Source: Datisca glomerata (lineage: Eukaryota; Streptophyta; Magnoliopsida; Cucurbitales; Datiscaceae). Taken from it: 64,000 bases of DNA. The notes under the pieces are model-generated. The model did no database searches and was not told the origin of the DNA. It saw only the letters and a program-made list of their open reading frames with translations. The stretch spans positions 248,001 through 312,000 of the forward strand of contig QANY01009002.1 in the NCBI GenBank assembly GCA_003255025.1, read 5' to 3'. This document shows positions 34,601 through 47,494 of the stretch, piece after piece (the stretch's first letter is position 1; each line of letters begins with the position of its first letter). Both the position numbers and the translations under genes were made by a program.

Positions 34601-36950
34601 TGGTATCAATACCAAAGAAATTTTAGATTGCATGTTGTCAATTTACCTCCTATGGTTTTGATTTTGTCATTATGGTTTTGATTTTGTCATTTTGATTCTT
34701 GAACATATAAAAGGTTAGTGATTAACAACAATATTCCTAATATTTGTTAAATAGTTGCGTATCCACATACCTTATTTGACTCGGTATAAATCTCAGGCAA
34801 TATTCGTGTTATGTTACTCGACGTAAGTGGAGCAGTTCGGATAATTTTGATAAAAAAATAGTTGATTAACGTTGACAATGTTATGTAAGTATAGATTACC
34901 TACAAACATTAATTGTAAGGGTTCAAAATGTATTTTACCTTGAACTTTTTTAATAATTTAGTCATTTATCATTTCATGTCAGTGAAATAAATAAACCCTA
35001 CAGAAATTCAAATTACCACTAACTAAGCAATTCAATACATAAAAATACCAAACCATACTAATTTAATCTGGATATATTCGTTTTCATCCAAAATGATCCC
35101 AAAATCATCAAAACATCACTAACAAGTAATTTCTAAGGCTGAGAGAGAAGCAGACAACAAACACACATGCAGAAATTCAGAATGTACGATTATCTATAAT
35201 ACAACAATCCAGAATGCAAAACCCCATTTAACTTAGAATGTAGAAATTGAGATCTGATCTTACATTTTTGCATTACTACACTCTTCTTCCATATCCATTA
35301 TAACCGAAATCAACAAGGGGGGAGACAATTTTAACCAAAACTCATCCAAAATGGAGCTACCATTAACCAAATAATTACAAACCGAATCAAACTCAACCAC
35401 AACCAAGTACAGTATAGCACTGCGAAGAATTTCAGCAGAAGAAACTTTCAAATGTCAGAAAAAAATGAAGAAGACCGTGGAGCCAGTCGAAGAATGCAGA
35501 AGACCGTGGAGAATGCACAATAACTAACAGAAAAAAATGCAGAACTTCACACAAAACAAAACCCAAGAAGAAGAATGCACAATAACTAACATAAAAAATG
35601 CAGAACTTCACACAAAACAAAACCCAAGAAGAAGACAGTGGAGACTGAAGAAGAAGAAGACAGTCGGAGCTCGTTGCTGTGGGTGGGGTGTGCGGAGCTC
35701 GTGGCCGTGGGTGGGCTGGTGGCGGAGCTCGTGGACGATTTCTCTCCCCCGGCGGTTACTCGCCAAAACGGTGTAGGGATTTCGTGAGGTGGGGGGTTGG
35801 GCGTGGGTGGGTTAGGGTTGTGAATGCTTTGTAATGAAAGGGGTATTTTTGAGTTTTCAATAAAAACTTAAAAGGAGGGAACGAGAAATGAACAAATGAC
35901 AGGTTTGTGTAATCATCAATATAAAAGAAATGTCTTCATAATTTAATCAAATCACATTAATATTCTCTCTAATTGTCCCTTATTTTTAACATTCTCAATT
36001 TTGACTGTTTTAAATCATCTATAAAATCTGAACTTCTTTTAACACTCGTACCTGATAATATTTATTTTTGTTTTTATTTAGTGTTTTTATCGTCTTCATC
36101 CTTAATCTTCCGTTAATATATACTGAAGCAGATGATCTTTAATTACTTGAAAAATAACATTGAAGCTATATTGGACAGATGACTTCAATGAAACTTTCTA
36201 CGATAAGAAGACAGTTATAATAGCCAATAATCCATGTTTTTTTTGTCAAAACAACATTTAAATACAATCTCAATTAACAGGCCAAACTGATAGTAATTTA
36301 TAAGCAGAGGCATATGGATTTAGGTGCATGAAAATTGAATAGGATTGTGACTACTTTGAATAAGAATTACGTCCTTATGAAAATGGATACCGATTAGTCA
36401 CACATCAAACATTAAGTGAGTAGACAGAAGGGATAAAGAAAGAAGAGAAAGATCTAAAATTAATTATGTTCACGCATTGGATGTGCTCAGTCAGGTTGTA
36501 CGTTGAAGGCTATCTAGTTTTGGAGCCATCTTTTCTGATTTCAGGTCCTTGTGATATATTTTGGGACCATTTTTCTTTTCAATTACCCATGTTGTATATT
36601 CCTTCTATCATGTATGTTGATTAGAGTGTTTGTCTAATAAGAGAAGCTTCCATTCAGATGAGAGATTAATGTTTCTCATAGGGATATAACTTTTTTACTT
36701 CAAACTTGTATTCATTAGTTACATGTCGGAGATGTTATACACACATCCATACATATATATTTACCTACATATGCACATAAATACATACATATAACCATAC
36801 ATACATATAAACATTTATACACACAAACAAATATACATACATATATATATATATCATACACACATATATGTATAATATCATGTTACAGTTAAAATTATGG
36901 GACCAATTTTAAGTTGATAAAAATTTAAAACTGGTGAGAACACTTAATTA
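31644..36950. other. Intergenic sequence with small tandem repeats, no supported gene
   Basis: Short frames here lack motifs or splice support. Visible repeats are TATGGTTTTGATTTTGTCAT twice in tandem (34651-34690), a 62/61-bp tandem pair (35511-35633), a richer GTGGGTGGGG...GGAGCTCGTGG block (35650-35830), and ACATACATA-type low complexity (about 36735-36870). The 34640-35900 stretch has the look of a non-coding transposon, but no terminal repeats were confirmed. Confidence 0.4.
35511..35633. repeat. Two-copy tandem repeat, 62 and 61 bp
   Basis: Both copies start GAATGCACAATAACTAACA and end CCCAAGAAGAA, with only small differences near the centre. The minus-strand translation gives repeated phenylalanine/cysteine-rich peptide, which is a by-product of the repeat. 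Confidence 0.88.
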
Positions 36951-38382
36951 AAGTCCATACTCTCCCTTTGGCTATAACCCTTAGCAACTAAGTGTGCTTT
37001 GAACCTCGGTGCTTCATCCCCCGGCATTCCTTCCATTTTTAAAGATTCATTTTCACCCAACAATCTTCTAGCTCTCTTAGGTTGTTTAACCAACTCCTAT
37101 ATACCATTCTTATGAATTGATTCAAGCTTTTCACTCATAGTAACAGCCCACTGAGAAGACTTACTACTCGTGACAGCCTCATGGTAACTGGAAGTTTCCT
37201 AAGCCTTAAGAGTATTTACCACAGTTAATGCATACGATACCAAATTTACATGAGCATGCCTCTGCAATGGTCCAATATGCCTCCTTTATTGTCTAGTGAC
37301 AATATTGTAGTTGTTCTCGTTGCTCCATTGTAATATCATTAGCTGAATCATGCAACTCACAACATGCTGATCAGAAGTGTTTTCTTGCACTTTACTAGGA
37401 GCTTCAATCATTAGCTCCACTAGCTCACCGTGCTCATTTTTCTTTAATAGCATGGGATTTTTTTTTTCAAATTTAACATCTCTGCTAATTATAAATTTGG
37501 ATGACTTTGATTCAACACACTATAAACGAGAACCTTTCACCTTAGACTAAAAATTCTAGGAATACACATATTTGTGACCTAAGCCCAAGCTTACCATCAC
37601 TCACATGAGCATATGCAGGACAACTAAATATTTTCTAAACAGAATAATCTACAGGAGAACCAGACCTTACCTCAATCAGAGTCTTCAATTCAATTACAAC
37701 GATGGAAACCTATTCACCAAGCAGCATACATAATTGAAAGCCTCAGCCCAAAAGCTATCGTTGGAACCAAGATTAGAAAGCATGCTATGCGCTTTCTCTA
37801 TAAGGGTTTTGTTCATATTTTTTGTGATGACATTCTGCTATGGTGTTCTCGTGCATGTGTGCTATCTCACAATGCATTCATTTTCACAATACTCTTCAAA
37901 TAAACCCATGCGAAATTCCATACCATCATCAATTTTGAAATACTTGATACTGTTACACGTATAGTTCTCAACACGAGCTCTCCACTTCCTAAAGGTTGAG
38001 AACACATCGCTCTTCTGCTTCAAGAAATAAATCCAAACTTGCCAAGAGCAGCCGTCAACGAATGTCGAAAAATAACGCGCATCACCTTTTGATTCAACAA
38101 GAGAATGACCCCAATGATCTGAATGGATGCAATCCATTATAGCCTTAGTTCTATAAATCGATGTGTTGAACCTGACTCTACACTGTTTACTATAAAGATA
38201 ATGCTGATAAAAGTTGAGTTTTCTAATTTTCTAACCACTCAACAAATCTCGCTTACTCAAAATCAACATATGAGGCCCGCATCTTCAACCGCCAAAGACT
38301 GAAGTCATTCTTCTCATCAAATTTATTGATCTCATATTTTATAGCCATAATAATAAGACCCAAATATGACTGTAGCTCTAAT
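36950..38382 (-). pseudogene. Copia remnant C: gag N-terminus joined to integrase and RT start
   Basis: From about 38340 the minus strand reads NKFDEKNDFSLWRLKMRASY, the start of gag, and within 50 codons passes into pre-integrase and integrase text (LLSGWKIRKLNFYQHYLYSK, MDCIHSDHWGHSLVESKGDA at 38137, TFVDGCSWQVWIYFLKQKSD). The rest of gag, the zinc knuckle and the protease are missing. To the left (37330-36960) RT N-terminal text remains (SSYHEAVTSSKSSQWAVTM, APRFKAHLVAKGYSQREYG) and stops before the catalytic core. A weak primer-site-like GCTCTAATACAAC lies at 38371-38383. The element is truncated and dead. Confidence 0.78.
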
Positions 38383-38760
38383 ACAACTTCTTATGACTAC
38401 CACCCCAATAAATTAGAAAATATGTAAAATATAAATAATAAAATAAAGAACAGAAATAACTTACGTGGTTCGACAATATGTCTACGTCTACGAGAGAAGA
38501 TGAGAAAAACTCTACTAATAAATAAAAAGTGTACAAAAGAAAGTCGAAAATATTCACAAACTCAAATCGCATAAATTCATATATTGAACTAAAGCATAGC
38601 CTTATAATATTCGTTGGCCCACATAAATATATATATATATATATATAGTATGATTTTGGTACAATGCAAAATGGATATGAAAATTCTATTTATATAAGAA
38701 GCTAAGAGAGCGTGACTACTAAATAATCGATATTGTATCAAAATAAAAACTCACATTTGA
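38383..38760 (-). mobile_element. Probable 5' LTR or leader of Copia remnant C
   Basis: It lies beyond the primer-site-like sequence and contains ACGTGGTTCGACAATATGTCTACG (near 38463), a phrase I associate with Copia flanking or leader DNA. A TA run occupies about 38626-38647. The far boundary was not found. Confidence 0.35.
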
Positions 38761-40625
38761 AACCACACCTCAACATTCCAGGTGGCAAATTTACATACCA
38801 TAAGAAGATAGCTCATGTCAGTGAATTTAATAGAGCCTTAGTTTTTGAAAATCATGGTTAACTACTTCACCACACTAATTGGTGACTTGTTTATGTAACT
38901 AAGAACTAATTTCCCTAAATTTGAGAATAAAGCAAGTTCAAGGACTTTGTACCCTATAGTGAACTTGAATGTCCTATCTATCCAATCAGGGTATGGTTTC
39001 CTATACAATGGAAGTTGGGCTCTTCTGGCTATATGGCCATATATTTCTTAGATCACTTTTGATTATTTTCTACTCGTCTCATTGATGGTTCTATATCAGG
39101 CTCAAAAAGTGGATTGCACCTAAACCTAATGGTGGATTTCCCCCATAAAACGTACATTTCTAGACCTATTATTTCCATTCGACCCCCGAGTTCGACATCT
39201 ATGGCTTCAATTCCTTTACCCGCTATGTGTAGCTGCCAACCCCCGAGGGTTGGTTCTGATTCGATATGGTCTCTTAAGGATTTTGACATTTTCTCTTCTA
39301 AAATTATTGCCTCACAATTCTTTCCTTAGATCTAAGCCCACCAATTATCGGCTCAATACAAACCTTGATATTTTTTGTCCTAACGGCTACTAAACTAAAC
39401 CATTTCTCGAGAGAAATTTATAAGGCTTAGAACTTGGTCAATGTCAACTACCTCTTGTTGACAACTTTGGTCATTGTATTGGCATATAAGTTCCCCAATC
39501 ATAGATTCAACCATGATTGACCTTTTCTTTTTTATTCTTTCATGGACAATGTTCAGGTCATCTAAGCCATCTTATGACTCTAAGACTTCTTAAGTTGTGT
39601 CTCACATCTAGTTTATCATTTTCCTAAAGTTAGTCCCACTAGGCAATGCCATAAAAGATGTTTCTCTAAATTTGATTCACCTAAGCGTGCTAGCTAAATG
39701 TATGTTTGGCCTTCGCTATGAGAATCACCAAGGGTTCTTTATAATGCATCAATTAAGAAGACTTTTAACTTTTGATAAGAAAAATTACAGAACAAACGAG
39801 TGAAAATATAAATGCTTTGATATTAAATATTTAATGTGAAAATAGAGTATAAGTGGGCTTGAACTAGCTTTAAATGCATAAACATTGACAATGTGGTGGA
39901 GGCCCGAACGAACCTCAAGTGCATAGGTTGTGAAATGTAATACTAATAAGAATTCAATTGCACTACTATGATTACCTCGCTCTGCATACAAAAGTTATGA
40001 CTAAGTTAACCCTACTTCTAGATATAATTGCAATTTTGGTTTTGTTTTGCTGAAGTGTGTGGGCTTGTTTTCTCCTTCGCTGCCTTCACTATTTGTAGGC
40101 GCTTGACAGTAACCATCATTTGTATAACTGCAAGCACACATTCCTTGAAACTGAAAGAAACCTACAATCAGTCTTCTTCCCCGATGAGAAATTGTGTCTT
40201 CTACGTTCACGGCTTCCAACAACATTTTCTTCCTCTCTATCAGCAAACCGCCACTTGTTTAAGTCATGGGCTAATACTTAGCACATTTCGAGCTTCAGAT
40301 GCTTGACTACATAACCGCTGTGTGATTTTAACACCTAGCCGTCAAGTTCATAAGATATTGACTTCTGTTGGTCAATACCCATCAGAACCACATGCATCTC
40401 TAAAAAAGGTTTGAGGCACGTGTTAATTTATATCTAGATCATCTACAGGTGATGTAGTAGTTAGGGAAATTTTCACTTTTTCTCAAATTACATAGAAAGT
40501 TTAAACCTTAAATTTTAAAAATTTATAATTTGAACCTTAATTTATATAAAAATTACACTTGAAACCTTGAGACAAACTTCATCCATTCACCCACCAACTT
40601 TAACAAAATGACGTCGTTTTGGTAC
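38761..40625. other. Intergenic sequence, no supported gene
   Basis: Frames at 39053-39329 and 40001-40306 are open on both strands for 70-90 codons, but none shows a motif I recognise. The minus frame at 39053-39289 (CNPLFEPDIEPSMRRVE) could be element-derived. Treated as unassigned. Confidence 0.3.
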
Positions 40626-40630
40626 GTTTA

Positions 40631-40950
40631 TGTTGAAGAAGGAAAAGCTACAGCCTCAGAAGAAAATCTTCATCATAGGCAAAAGAGGGAAGCAGAACAG
40701 AGACTTTCCCAAACACAGTAGATGTCTAACCATTTCTGGTAAAAAACGATTTCAGGCTACAAGTAGGCATCCGTTGGATTCATAGGAGATCATAGGCAAC
40801 CGTTAGAATCACTTGTATATATACATCATCCCTCATTGTAAACAAACATAATTTTATCTTCAATAACAGATCAGAACCAAAAAGGGTTCATCATCTCTGA
40901 AGCTCATCACTTCCCAAAGATCAGAACCAGACAGGTTCATCATTTTTACA
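40631..40950 (+). mobile_element. Solo LTR of the 27-31 kb Copia family
   Basis: 320 bp, starting TGTTGAAGAAGG and ending TTTTTACA, flanked by GTTTA at 40626-40630 and 40951-40955. Inverted, it aligns along its whole length with the 309-bp LTRs, for example AACCATTTCTGGTAAAAAA, ATAGGAGATCATAGG and TTGTATATATACAT. It is in the opposite orientation. Similarity is well below that between the two 309-bp LTRs, so it is an older or different copy. A solo LTR with a perfect TSD indicates loss of the internal region by LTR-LTR recombination. Confidence 0.9.
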
Positions 40951-40955
40951 GTTTA

Positions 40956-43900
40956 AAACATCGTCGTTTCATTAAATCCAAAGAGTGGAGCAAGAGTTTT
41001 ACTGTCGAATGCGTATGCATGGGCTTCAAGGTGGAACAATCTCGATCAGAAAAAGACGATAGAAGTATTTGGATATAAGTGAAATGACATTGTTTTGAAT
41101 CATAAGGATATTGTTTGTTAAATATTGATGAAAAAAATTAATAGAGTTTGTTTCAATGTCTAAAGTGTAACTTTTCTATAATTTAAGGTTAGAAGTATAA
41201 TATTTAAAATCTTAGTGTTTAAGCCACTTATTATCGAGGAAGAAAAATAAATAGTAGTTATAAGTAAGATTAACTCACATGTCACTTTTCTCTTTCTCTA
41301 ACATTACAAGTCTAGAAAAGAAATATTATTTGAATCCATTATAAAGATTTTTGCTTTCCTTGAAACTCATTATAGAGTTTCATTTTGAAGAAGTTTTTTT
41401 TTGTTTTTTTTTTCAAAATACAAATCACATAAGATGTATGATGACTTGAACCCATTATTTAGAAAAATAAAAATATGTAGAAATGTTTAAATTACTAGGC
41501 TCAATCTCACTTGCTTGATAACCTCTTTCAATAATAGAATGATTAAAAAAGTATAAAAAAATTCTGGACCTCTGGTGTTCTGCTTGCAAGAAACCCAGCC
41601 AAACCATAAAGACATGATTAAGGTTAACATTCTTTATGTGATTTAATTCATAAACAAGAAGTGAACACCAAAAGCAAAAGTGTTGGCAGCTTTCACCCAA
41701 ATATGTGAACCATTTTCCAAATATGTACTACATGGTTCTCTATAACTAATTTCTTCAATTCTTCTCATCAAATTGATGATTGTCCCACATAATCTTAATT
41801 ATCTCATCTCTTTTGTGTATATCACGACCTTATTTGAATAAAGTATGCTTTAGAAATATTTTAATGGCATCACGCATGATTTGAATCACTAGAGATAAAA
41901 TACAGATAAATAAAATAAATTTTAATTATAACATAAGTCGCGTTATGTTTATTGCTGTTACATCGTAATAGAGTTGAACTGCTTAAGTTATTAAATAATT
42001 TATACAGCGGCAGTTGCCTGCAATGGACGATCAAGATTCATAATTACTTCCTTTAACTTGAGTTGCAACAGTAAATATTAGGATTGGGATATAATTTAAT
42101 TGTAATTAATTATTCGGTGACATTCCAAGACAACATTCCTCTCACTTTGAACAGTCAAAGCTGAGCTGCCATTCCAGTTAAAAAAGGAAAACAAAATATG
42201 AAATGTCACATTTGACTTTTGCAAGAAATCATTTGGACGTTGCCATCACTTGTATCTAAAACTGTCAAAATAGACCACATTAAAAACAAACTAATTCTGT
42301 GATATCTCTCCACTTTCATGGAATAGTTTATTAAATATATATGAAAGTTCAATTAAATATATGTGAAATTAATGAATACATAGAGAAAATTCATCAAATA
42401 CGTGTAGAGGTCATAAAAAACCTCCAACATCCATACCGAGAAAAAGATCCTGACATATAAGTGTGACCCTTTTTTTAATAACTCAACTTTATATGACTTG
42501 ATTTTAATCAGTCCAAATTAATCTTTTTAATCATTGTTATTATTATGTATCTAATGATATGTTATTCGTACCAAATTAGGAAAATTTATGTAACTGGAAA
42601 CCATTTTCTAGAAGAATGAATGATGGGTTAAAATACTTAATGAACAAGATTAAATTAACTATAGTTATCAACTCTGCTTAGAAGCTGATCGACTCAACTA
42701 TGACATAAGTTCACACGTGTTATGACCAAAAAATGAGATTAATTCAATTCATTTAAGGTATACGTGTTGTACAAGAAATCATTTGAGATGATCAAATAGT
42801 GGATCAACTGATATTAATATATTCATATGAGATGATTCAATGATTCTTTTTCTAATATTTTCTTCTTAATGATGTTTTCTCCTTAACACGTCCATGAAAA
42901 TAAAACAGAAAAAGAGAGAGACAAGGGTTGGATATTTGGCGAGTGTGTGGGGCACAAGGGAGGAGCGAGGTAAATAGTCCTTGTTTTGTTGTCCTTCAAA
43001 CTTTACAGCTGTGACCATGGAAACTAGAAGAAGAAAATATTACATAAAGACTTTTGTGGGTTTGGTCCAAATTTGAATTTCACGTGATCTCATTAAAGAA
43101 GCAATAACTAGTAGAATTTGAGGAATGAGAAGATTAGGTAAAAAAAATTCTTTTAATATCATAAAGCTCATCATATATCATTCTACAATTATTGGTCTTA
43201 GTAAATAGTACTCACTGACTTTGTAAAAGTTTTGGTCCTTGACCTTCTGATCAAACTGTCTTTTTGAAAAAAGAAAATCTCTCCAATATGCATGTACTAC
43301 TTTCTCGCAAGGCAAATGATTTTCTTAGGTTATTTTGGGAAATTTTAACAATGCATGAGGTTCAACGAAATGGTGAAGCAGTTTAATAAAATATGTTTAG
43401 AGTTTAACTAATATTTTTTTAGATTCAATAAATAAGGGATTCAATAAAATATGTTCGGGGTAGATTCAATAAATAAGGGGTTCAATAAAATATGTTCGGG
43501 GTGCAACAAAAAACTCAGCATCAATATCCGACAGACATTGAAGAGTGACACGTTATTTTGTAGTAAAATTCAAACCATACCACAATTTTTTATTGGGTTA
43601 TATCTATTTTTTTTGGCTTTCATCTTGCATGGTAAATTTAAACTTCAACATCGATATAAGTGCGATGAGGTGCACTACAGGTATAATTAGATAACCTGAT
43701 TAGATCAATGCTTCGTAACAAATTTGTGAGGAAACTTACTTACAAATTCATATTTTGTAAAAAAATCTCATGTTTTTATTCAGCTCAGGAAGTTATAAAA
43801 TCATGATACTCTTTACTTTAATTCAGTTTAATTTTTTTGATTTTTCAGCTAAAATTTTGTCTATTTTCTATCTTTAATATATTTTAAGTTGACTTAGATG

Positions 43901-45756
43901 AACTAAACAACATTTGTGATGTTCATACTACACATGAGAAAGACCAAAATTTATATTGATAATTCTAACGGTAAATTCTTCCAACCTTAGACACTCTTCA
44001 CACAATCAAAGTTTATAATTAGTTTTCCTTTTGCTTTATTTCAACTATTATAGCTCCAACTGAGTGGTCCATCTACACAATAAAATCTCTCAAATTATTA
44101 TTTCTTTTCTCTTGGGAGAAGAGTCAGTAAATAAAGTTATCAAAATAAATTGTTTCATCTTGTGTTATGAATCAAAATTATGATTTATAAATTCAAATTT
44201 AAATTATTCATATAATAATTTACACAAATTCTATATGAATAAAGTATGTTTTAAAGAACTTTTTTTTCAAAGGCAAAGTGGACAACACTTCACTCGAGCT
44301 CTATGCAGACCATAAATGATCATTTCACCAACTATCGCATGCACTTTGGATATTTCATGATAGCCTCAATTTCAAGACAAATTTTGCAAATAACATGTCA
44401 AAAAAGCAAACTAGTCCACTTTTTTTTTTCTTTTTAAATTCCTTGTTACTGTTGAAATGAACAAACAAAGTAAGAAAAGAGAAATAGAAAAGCAAAAGAA
44501 GAGTGAAAAAAACACCTATGAAAATTTAGATAATGAATCTCCACTTAAAAGTTGGAGAAGTATAGACAAGTTTACCGAGTTTAATGGTTTATGCCATCCA
44601 TCTATCAGTTTTGGTAATTATTCATCATTATAGATCTAATTATATACAATTTTTTTACGTAACGTTCTAAGTTTTACGTATGCATGGCGCAATAAAAATT
44701 ATTTTCTTATAAGTTTTAGTTTATAAATTCAACTTGTTGTATCTTACAGTGAGTTTTATAATTTAATTAGCTGAATATATGATACTACTATGAATATGTT
44801 GTTAAATGTTCAACTTTGTAAAACTTTGAATAACTAATTTTCATCATTAATCTTACGCACTTTAGCAAAGGGTGATGTAATTTGTAGAGAAATGAAAAAG
44901 TGAAAAATGTGAATTAAAAATAAAATAAGAATTATATGAATGAGAAAGAAATTATGATATATATACCCATTACAAAAATTATTTTATTGAGAAATTATGA
45001 TATATATACCCAAATTATTTTATTTACAAGCAAAACATATATCGATAATTAAACACAATAATAAGTGTTTACAAAAAATATTTTATTGCATTTTCTTTAC
45101 ATTTCATTGCACAATAACTCAAACTCAAAACCACATGTATAATTGATCAAAATAGCTAGTTGGAAATTTAAAAGTGGAGTGTAGTTTACCTCTAAGATTA
45201 CTTAAACCAGAAAAAAATCACGACCTCAATCCACAAATGAGAACAAAAACAAACCCATTTTTCCTAATTACTTAGTGGGTCATTAAAATTTTCATTAATT
45301 AAATTATAACTAATATAATTGGTTCCAGATATGGGACACCCACCATCTATTTTCTAATCATGTTTTTACTACTAAAATGGACAATTTAATTGAAGTCAAT
45401 AGAAAAGTTAACAGGAAATTCTCATCATTTATCTATTTATTTATTAATTATATTAGTCTTTGTCCCAAAAAACGAAAAACTTGATAGAGACCCCTACATG
45501 AAAAATAGAGTGTCTACAAAGTATTTATACATATCACAGGGAAGCATGCTGAATAGATTCCTCAGTGCTCAATTTTGTCATTTTCCTTTATGTTGAAATG
45601 ACGATTATGCCATCCATCCTATCCTCCTTTACAAAGAAGCTCTCTCTGACAACAAGGGCATAACCGGGAATTCGTAAAAGGCAACAAATAAATATGATCA
45701 ACATATTTATACCTAATTATAATAACTTTCCACCGTTGTAGAGTGAGAAAGAGGAA
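40956..45756. other. Intergenic sequence 3' of the cyclin gene, no supported gene
   Basis: AT-rich, with only short unconvincing frames. Small repeats: a 41-bp tandem pair at 43421-43502 and a direct repeat of AGAAATTATGATATATATACCCA at about 44948 and 44990. Nothing else recognised. Confidence 0.4.
43421..43502. repeat. 41-bp tandem repeat, two copies
   Basis: 43421-43461 and 43462-43502 both read AGATTCAATAAATAAGGG followed by TTCAATAAAATATGTTCGGG and differ at about one base, so the duplication is recent. Confidence 0.92.
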
Positions 45757-46653
45757 TTAAGGAGAGAGGTCTCTGCTCTTTTTGAAAGGAAGCTCTGGTT
45801 GTTCTGGTAATGAAGAACAAACTGATGACCCCATAACCCATGAATCATTGGAGCAATCAGAGCTCAAAACTGCATCAATTACTCCACTTGGGCTCACTGG
45901 AATTTGTAATTCATACTTTCTTTTCCGAGTGTGGTAATTACAATCATTCATTTGGATCTTTACCAGCTCAAGCTCCACCTCAAGTATTAGATTATAACAT
46001 TCATTTACTTTCTCCTGTTAAAATGTAGTAAAATAATTAATTTCTACTAATAATCTCTTAAATAAACACAAAACATTAGTTACAAATCAGAAGGTCCCTT
46101 TAGTACAGTGGGTGAGACAAACCTTGCTTATATTAAGGATAGCCAGCAGCTGGTTTTGATAGTCCATGGAATTACAGGGCTCAATTTGATCAATCACTCG
46201 CGTCATTGTTGCAGTAGCCAATACAGAAGGAAGATAAATGACTGACCTTGGATCTGAAAATTTAAAATAAATCGCAAAATCAAAATCATGGGTCGTTTTC
46301 CTTTTCTTGTTCTCGATAAGAAAAATGATTCTTTTAAATTTTGGTCAATGAATGAATGCTGACCTGAAAGAACAGAGAGAAGAAGACGATCGCAGAGTAC
46401 GAGAAATTCCCAGTGGAGATTAGACTTTAATCTGAGCCTCCTTACAATACGGTCAATAAATGAGTAAGGTGTCACTGGATGCATCTTCCATTGAAGTGTA
46501 GATAGAATCAAAATCTCCATTCTTTGAATTGTTTTTGCCTCAAATATATACTTTGTCTCCTGCATCTGAAACAGAGCAACGGTGCCGTTAAAATGTGAAA
46601 ACACCGTCACACTTTAACTATTTACCAATACGAAAAACTTATTAGAATATGAG

Positions 46654-46703
<50 letters not shown>

Positions 46704-47205
46704 AATGATTAAACACCGGTAACGAAAGTTATACTTGGAGGTCTAAGAGAAGAGGAACTTGAACTTCTTCAACTTTGGCAGCCAATGAGAGGCAAGAGAC
46801 AGCAACAAGCTGATTCATCCATGGTTTGTCTCTTTGAAAATGGTGGCTGGAGAGGAATCTATCAACATAGTTAATAGCTAAGACAGCAGTTAGAGCTGAG
46901 AATCCACAATGGGCATTGGCTTTAAGAATCCAATCTATAGCCATGGAGCGAGATGGAGACAAAATGGGATCTGTTACTAAACAGAGGTGATTTTGCTTGT
47001 GCTGTTGTTTTTCTTTTGAGAATATACAAAGAAGCTCTTCATTTTCCCTGAAGAAAGATGGGTTTTCTTCCTCTTTTGTACTACTATCTTCTTCTACTTC
47101 TTCTTCTTGCCATTTCTCTTCATCGCAATACAGCGAATCGAAACAGAACAAAGGGTTTGGTTGTTGTTGGTGTTGTTCTGTTTGTTCATTTTGGAGCATC
47201 GCCAT
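45757..47205 (-). CDS. CYCD3: D3-type cyclin (CYCD3), 4 exons
   Basis: Coding exons on the minus strand are 47205-46735, 46565-46364, 46253-46123 and 46014-45757, giving 353 residues. All introns are GT-AG and phases join (0, 1, 0). An LxCxE retinoblastoma-binding motif (LYCDE) is at residues 25-29. The cyclin box begins about residue 85 ([42 protein letters not shown]). The second cyclin fold reads [56 protein letters not shown]. The C-terminus has [22 protein letters not shown] and a final KKSRD, as in CYCD3 proteins (Arabidopsis CYCD3;1 has 376 residues). D3 cyclins partner CDKA, phosphorylate RBR and drive G1/S entry downstream of cytokinin. An acidic, glutamate-rich region after the LxCxE is PEST-like. 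Which D3 paralogue it is cannot be settled here. Confidence 0.93.
46656..46699. repeat. (AT)22 microsatellite in cyclin intron 1
   Basis: A run of AT dinucleotides occupies a quarter of the 169-bp first intron (46566-46734), just after the donor in transcript order. It is likely polymorphic. Confidence 0.95.
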
Positions 47206-47274
47206 CTTCTTCTTGGAAGAAGATCAGGTTTGAGTGTTTGTCTCATTGTACAAAAGGAAAGCTCAATCCCACAC

Positions 47275-47278
<4 letters not shown>

Positions 47279-47337
<59 letters not shown>
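47279..47337. repeat. CT/GA microsatellite in the cyclin leader or promoter
   Basis: A perfect CT run of 59 bases lies 74 bp upstream of the cyclin start codon. It reads GA on the coding strand. GA runs in plant core promoters and leaders can bind BBR/BPC-type GAGA proteins; that is family knowledge and no binding is shown here. Confidence 0.95.
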
Positions 47338-47339
<2 letters not shown>

Positions 47340-47458
47340 TCTAGGGATGAGCAACAGTCAACAGAGAATAGAGAGCCGAAGCAGAAAGCAAAGATAGCTA
47401 GCAGGAGAGATTTATATTTTGGCTGGCTAAGGGTCTTTTCATTTTCCTATGTATTTGT

Positions 47459-47461
<3 letters not shown>

Positions 47462-47494
<33 letters not shown>

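Noticed and set aside
31644..36950. Search for a host gene between the Copia elements
   Set aside because: No frame with domain motifs or a splice-consistent exon set; only short frames and simple repeats.
39053..39329. Overlapping frames of 71-78 codons on both strands
   Set aside because: No recognised motif and no support; left unassigned.
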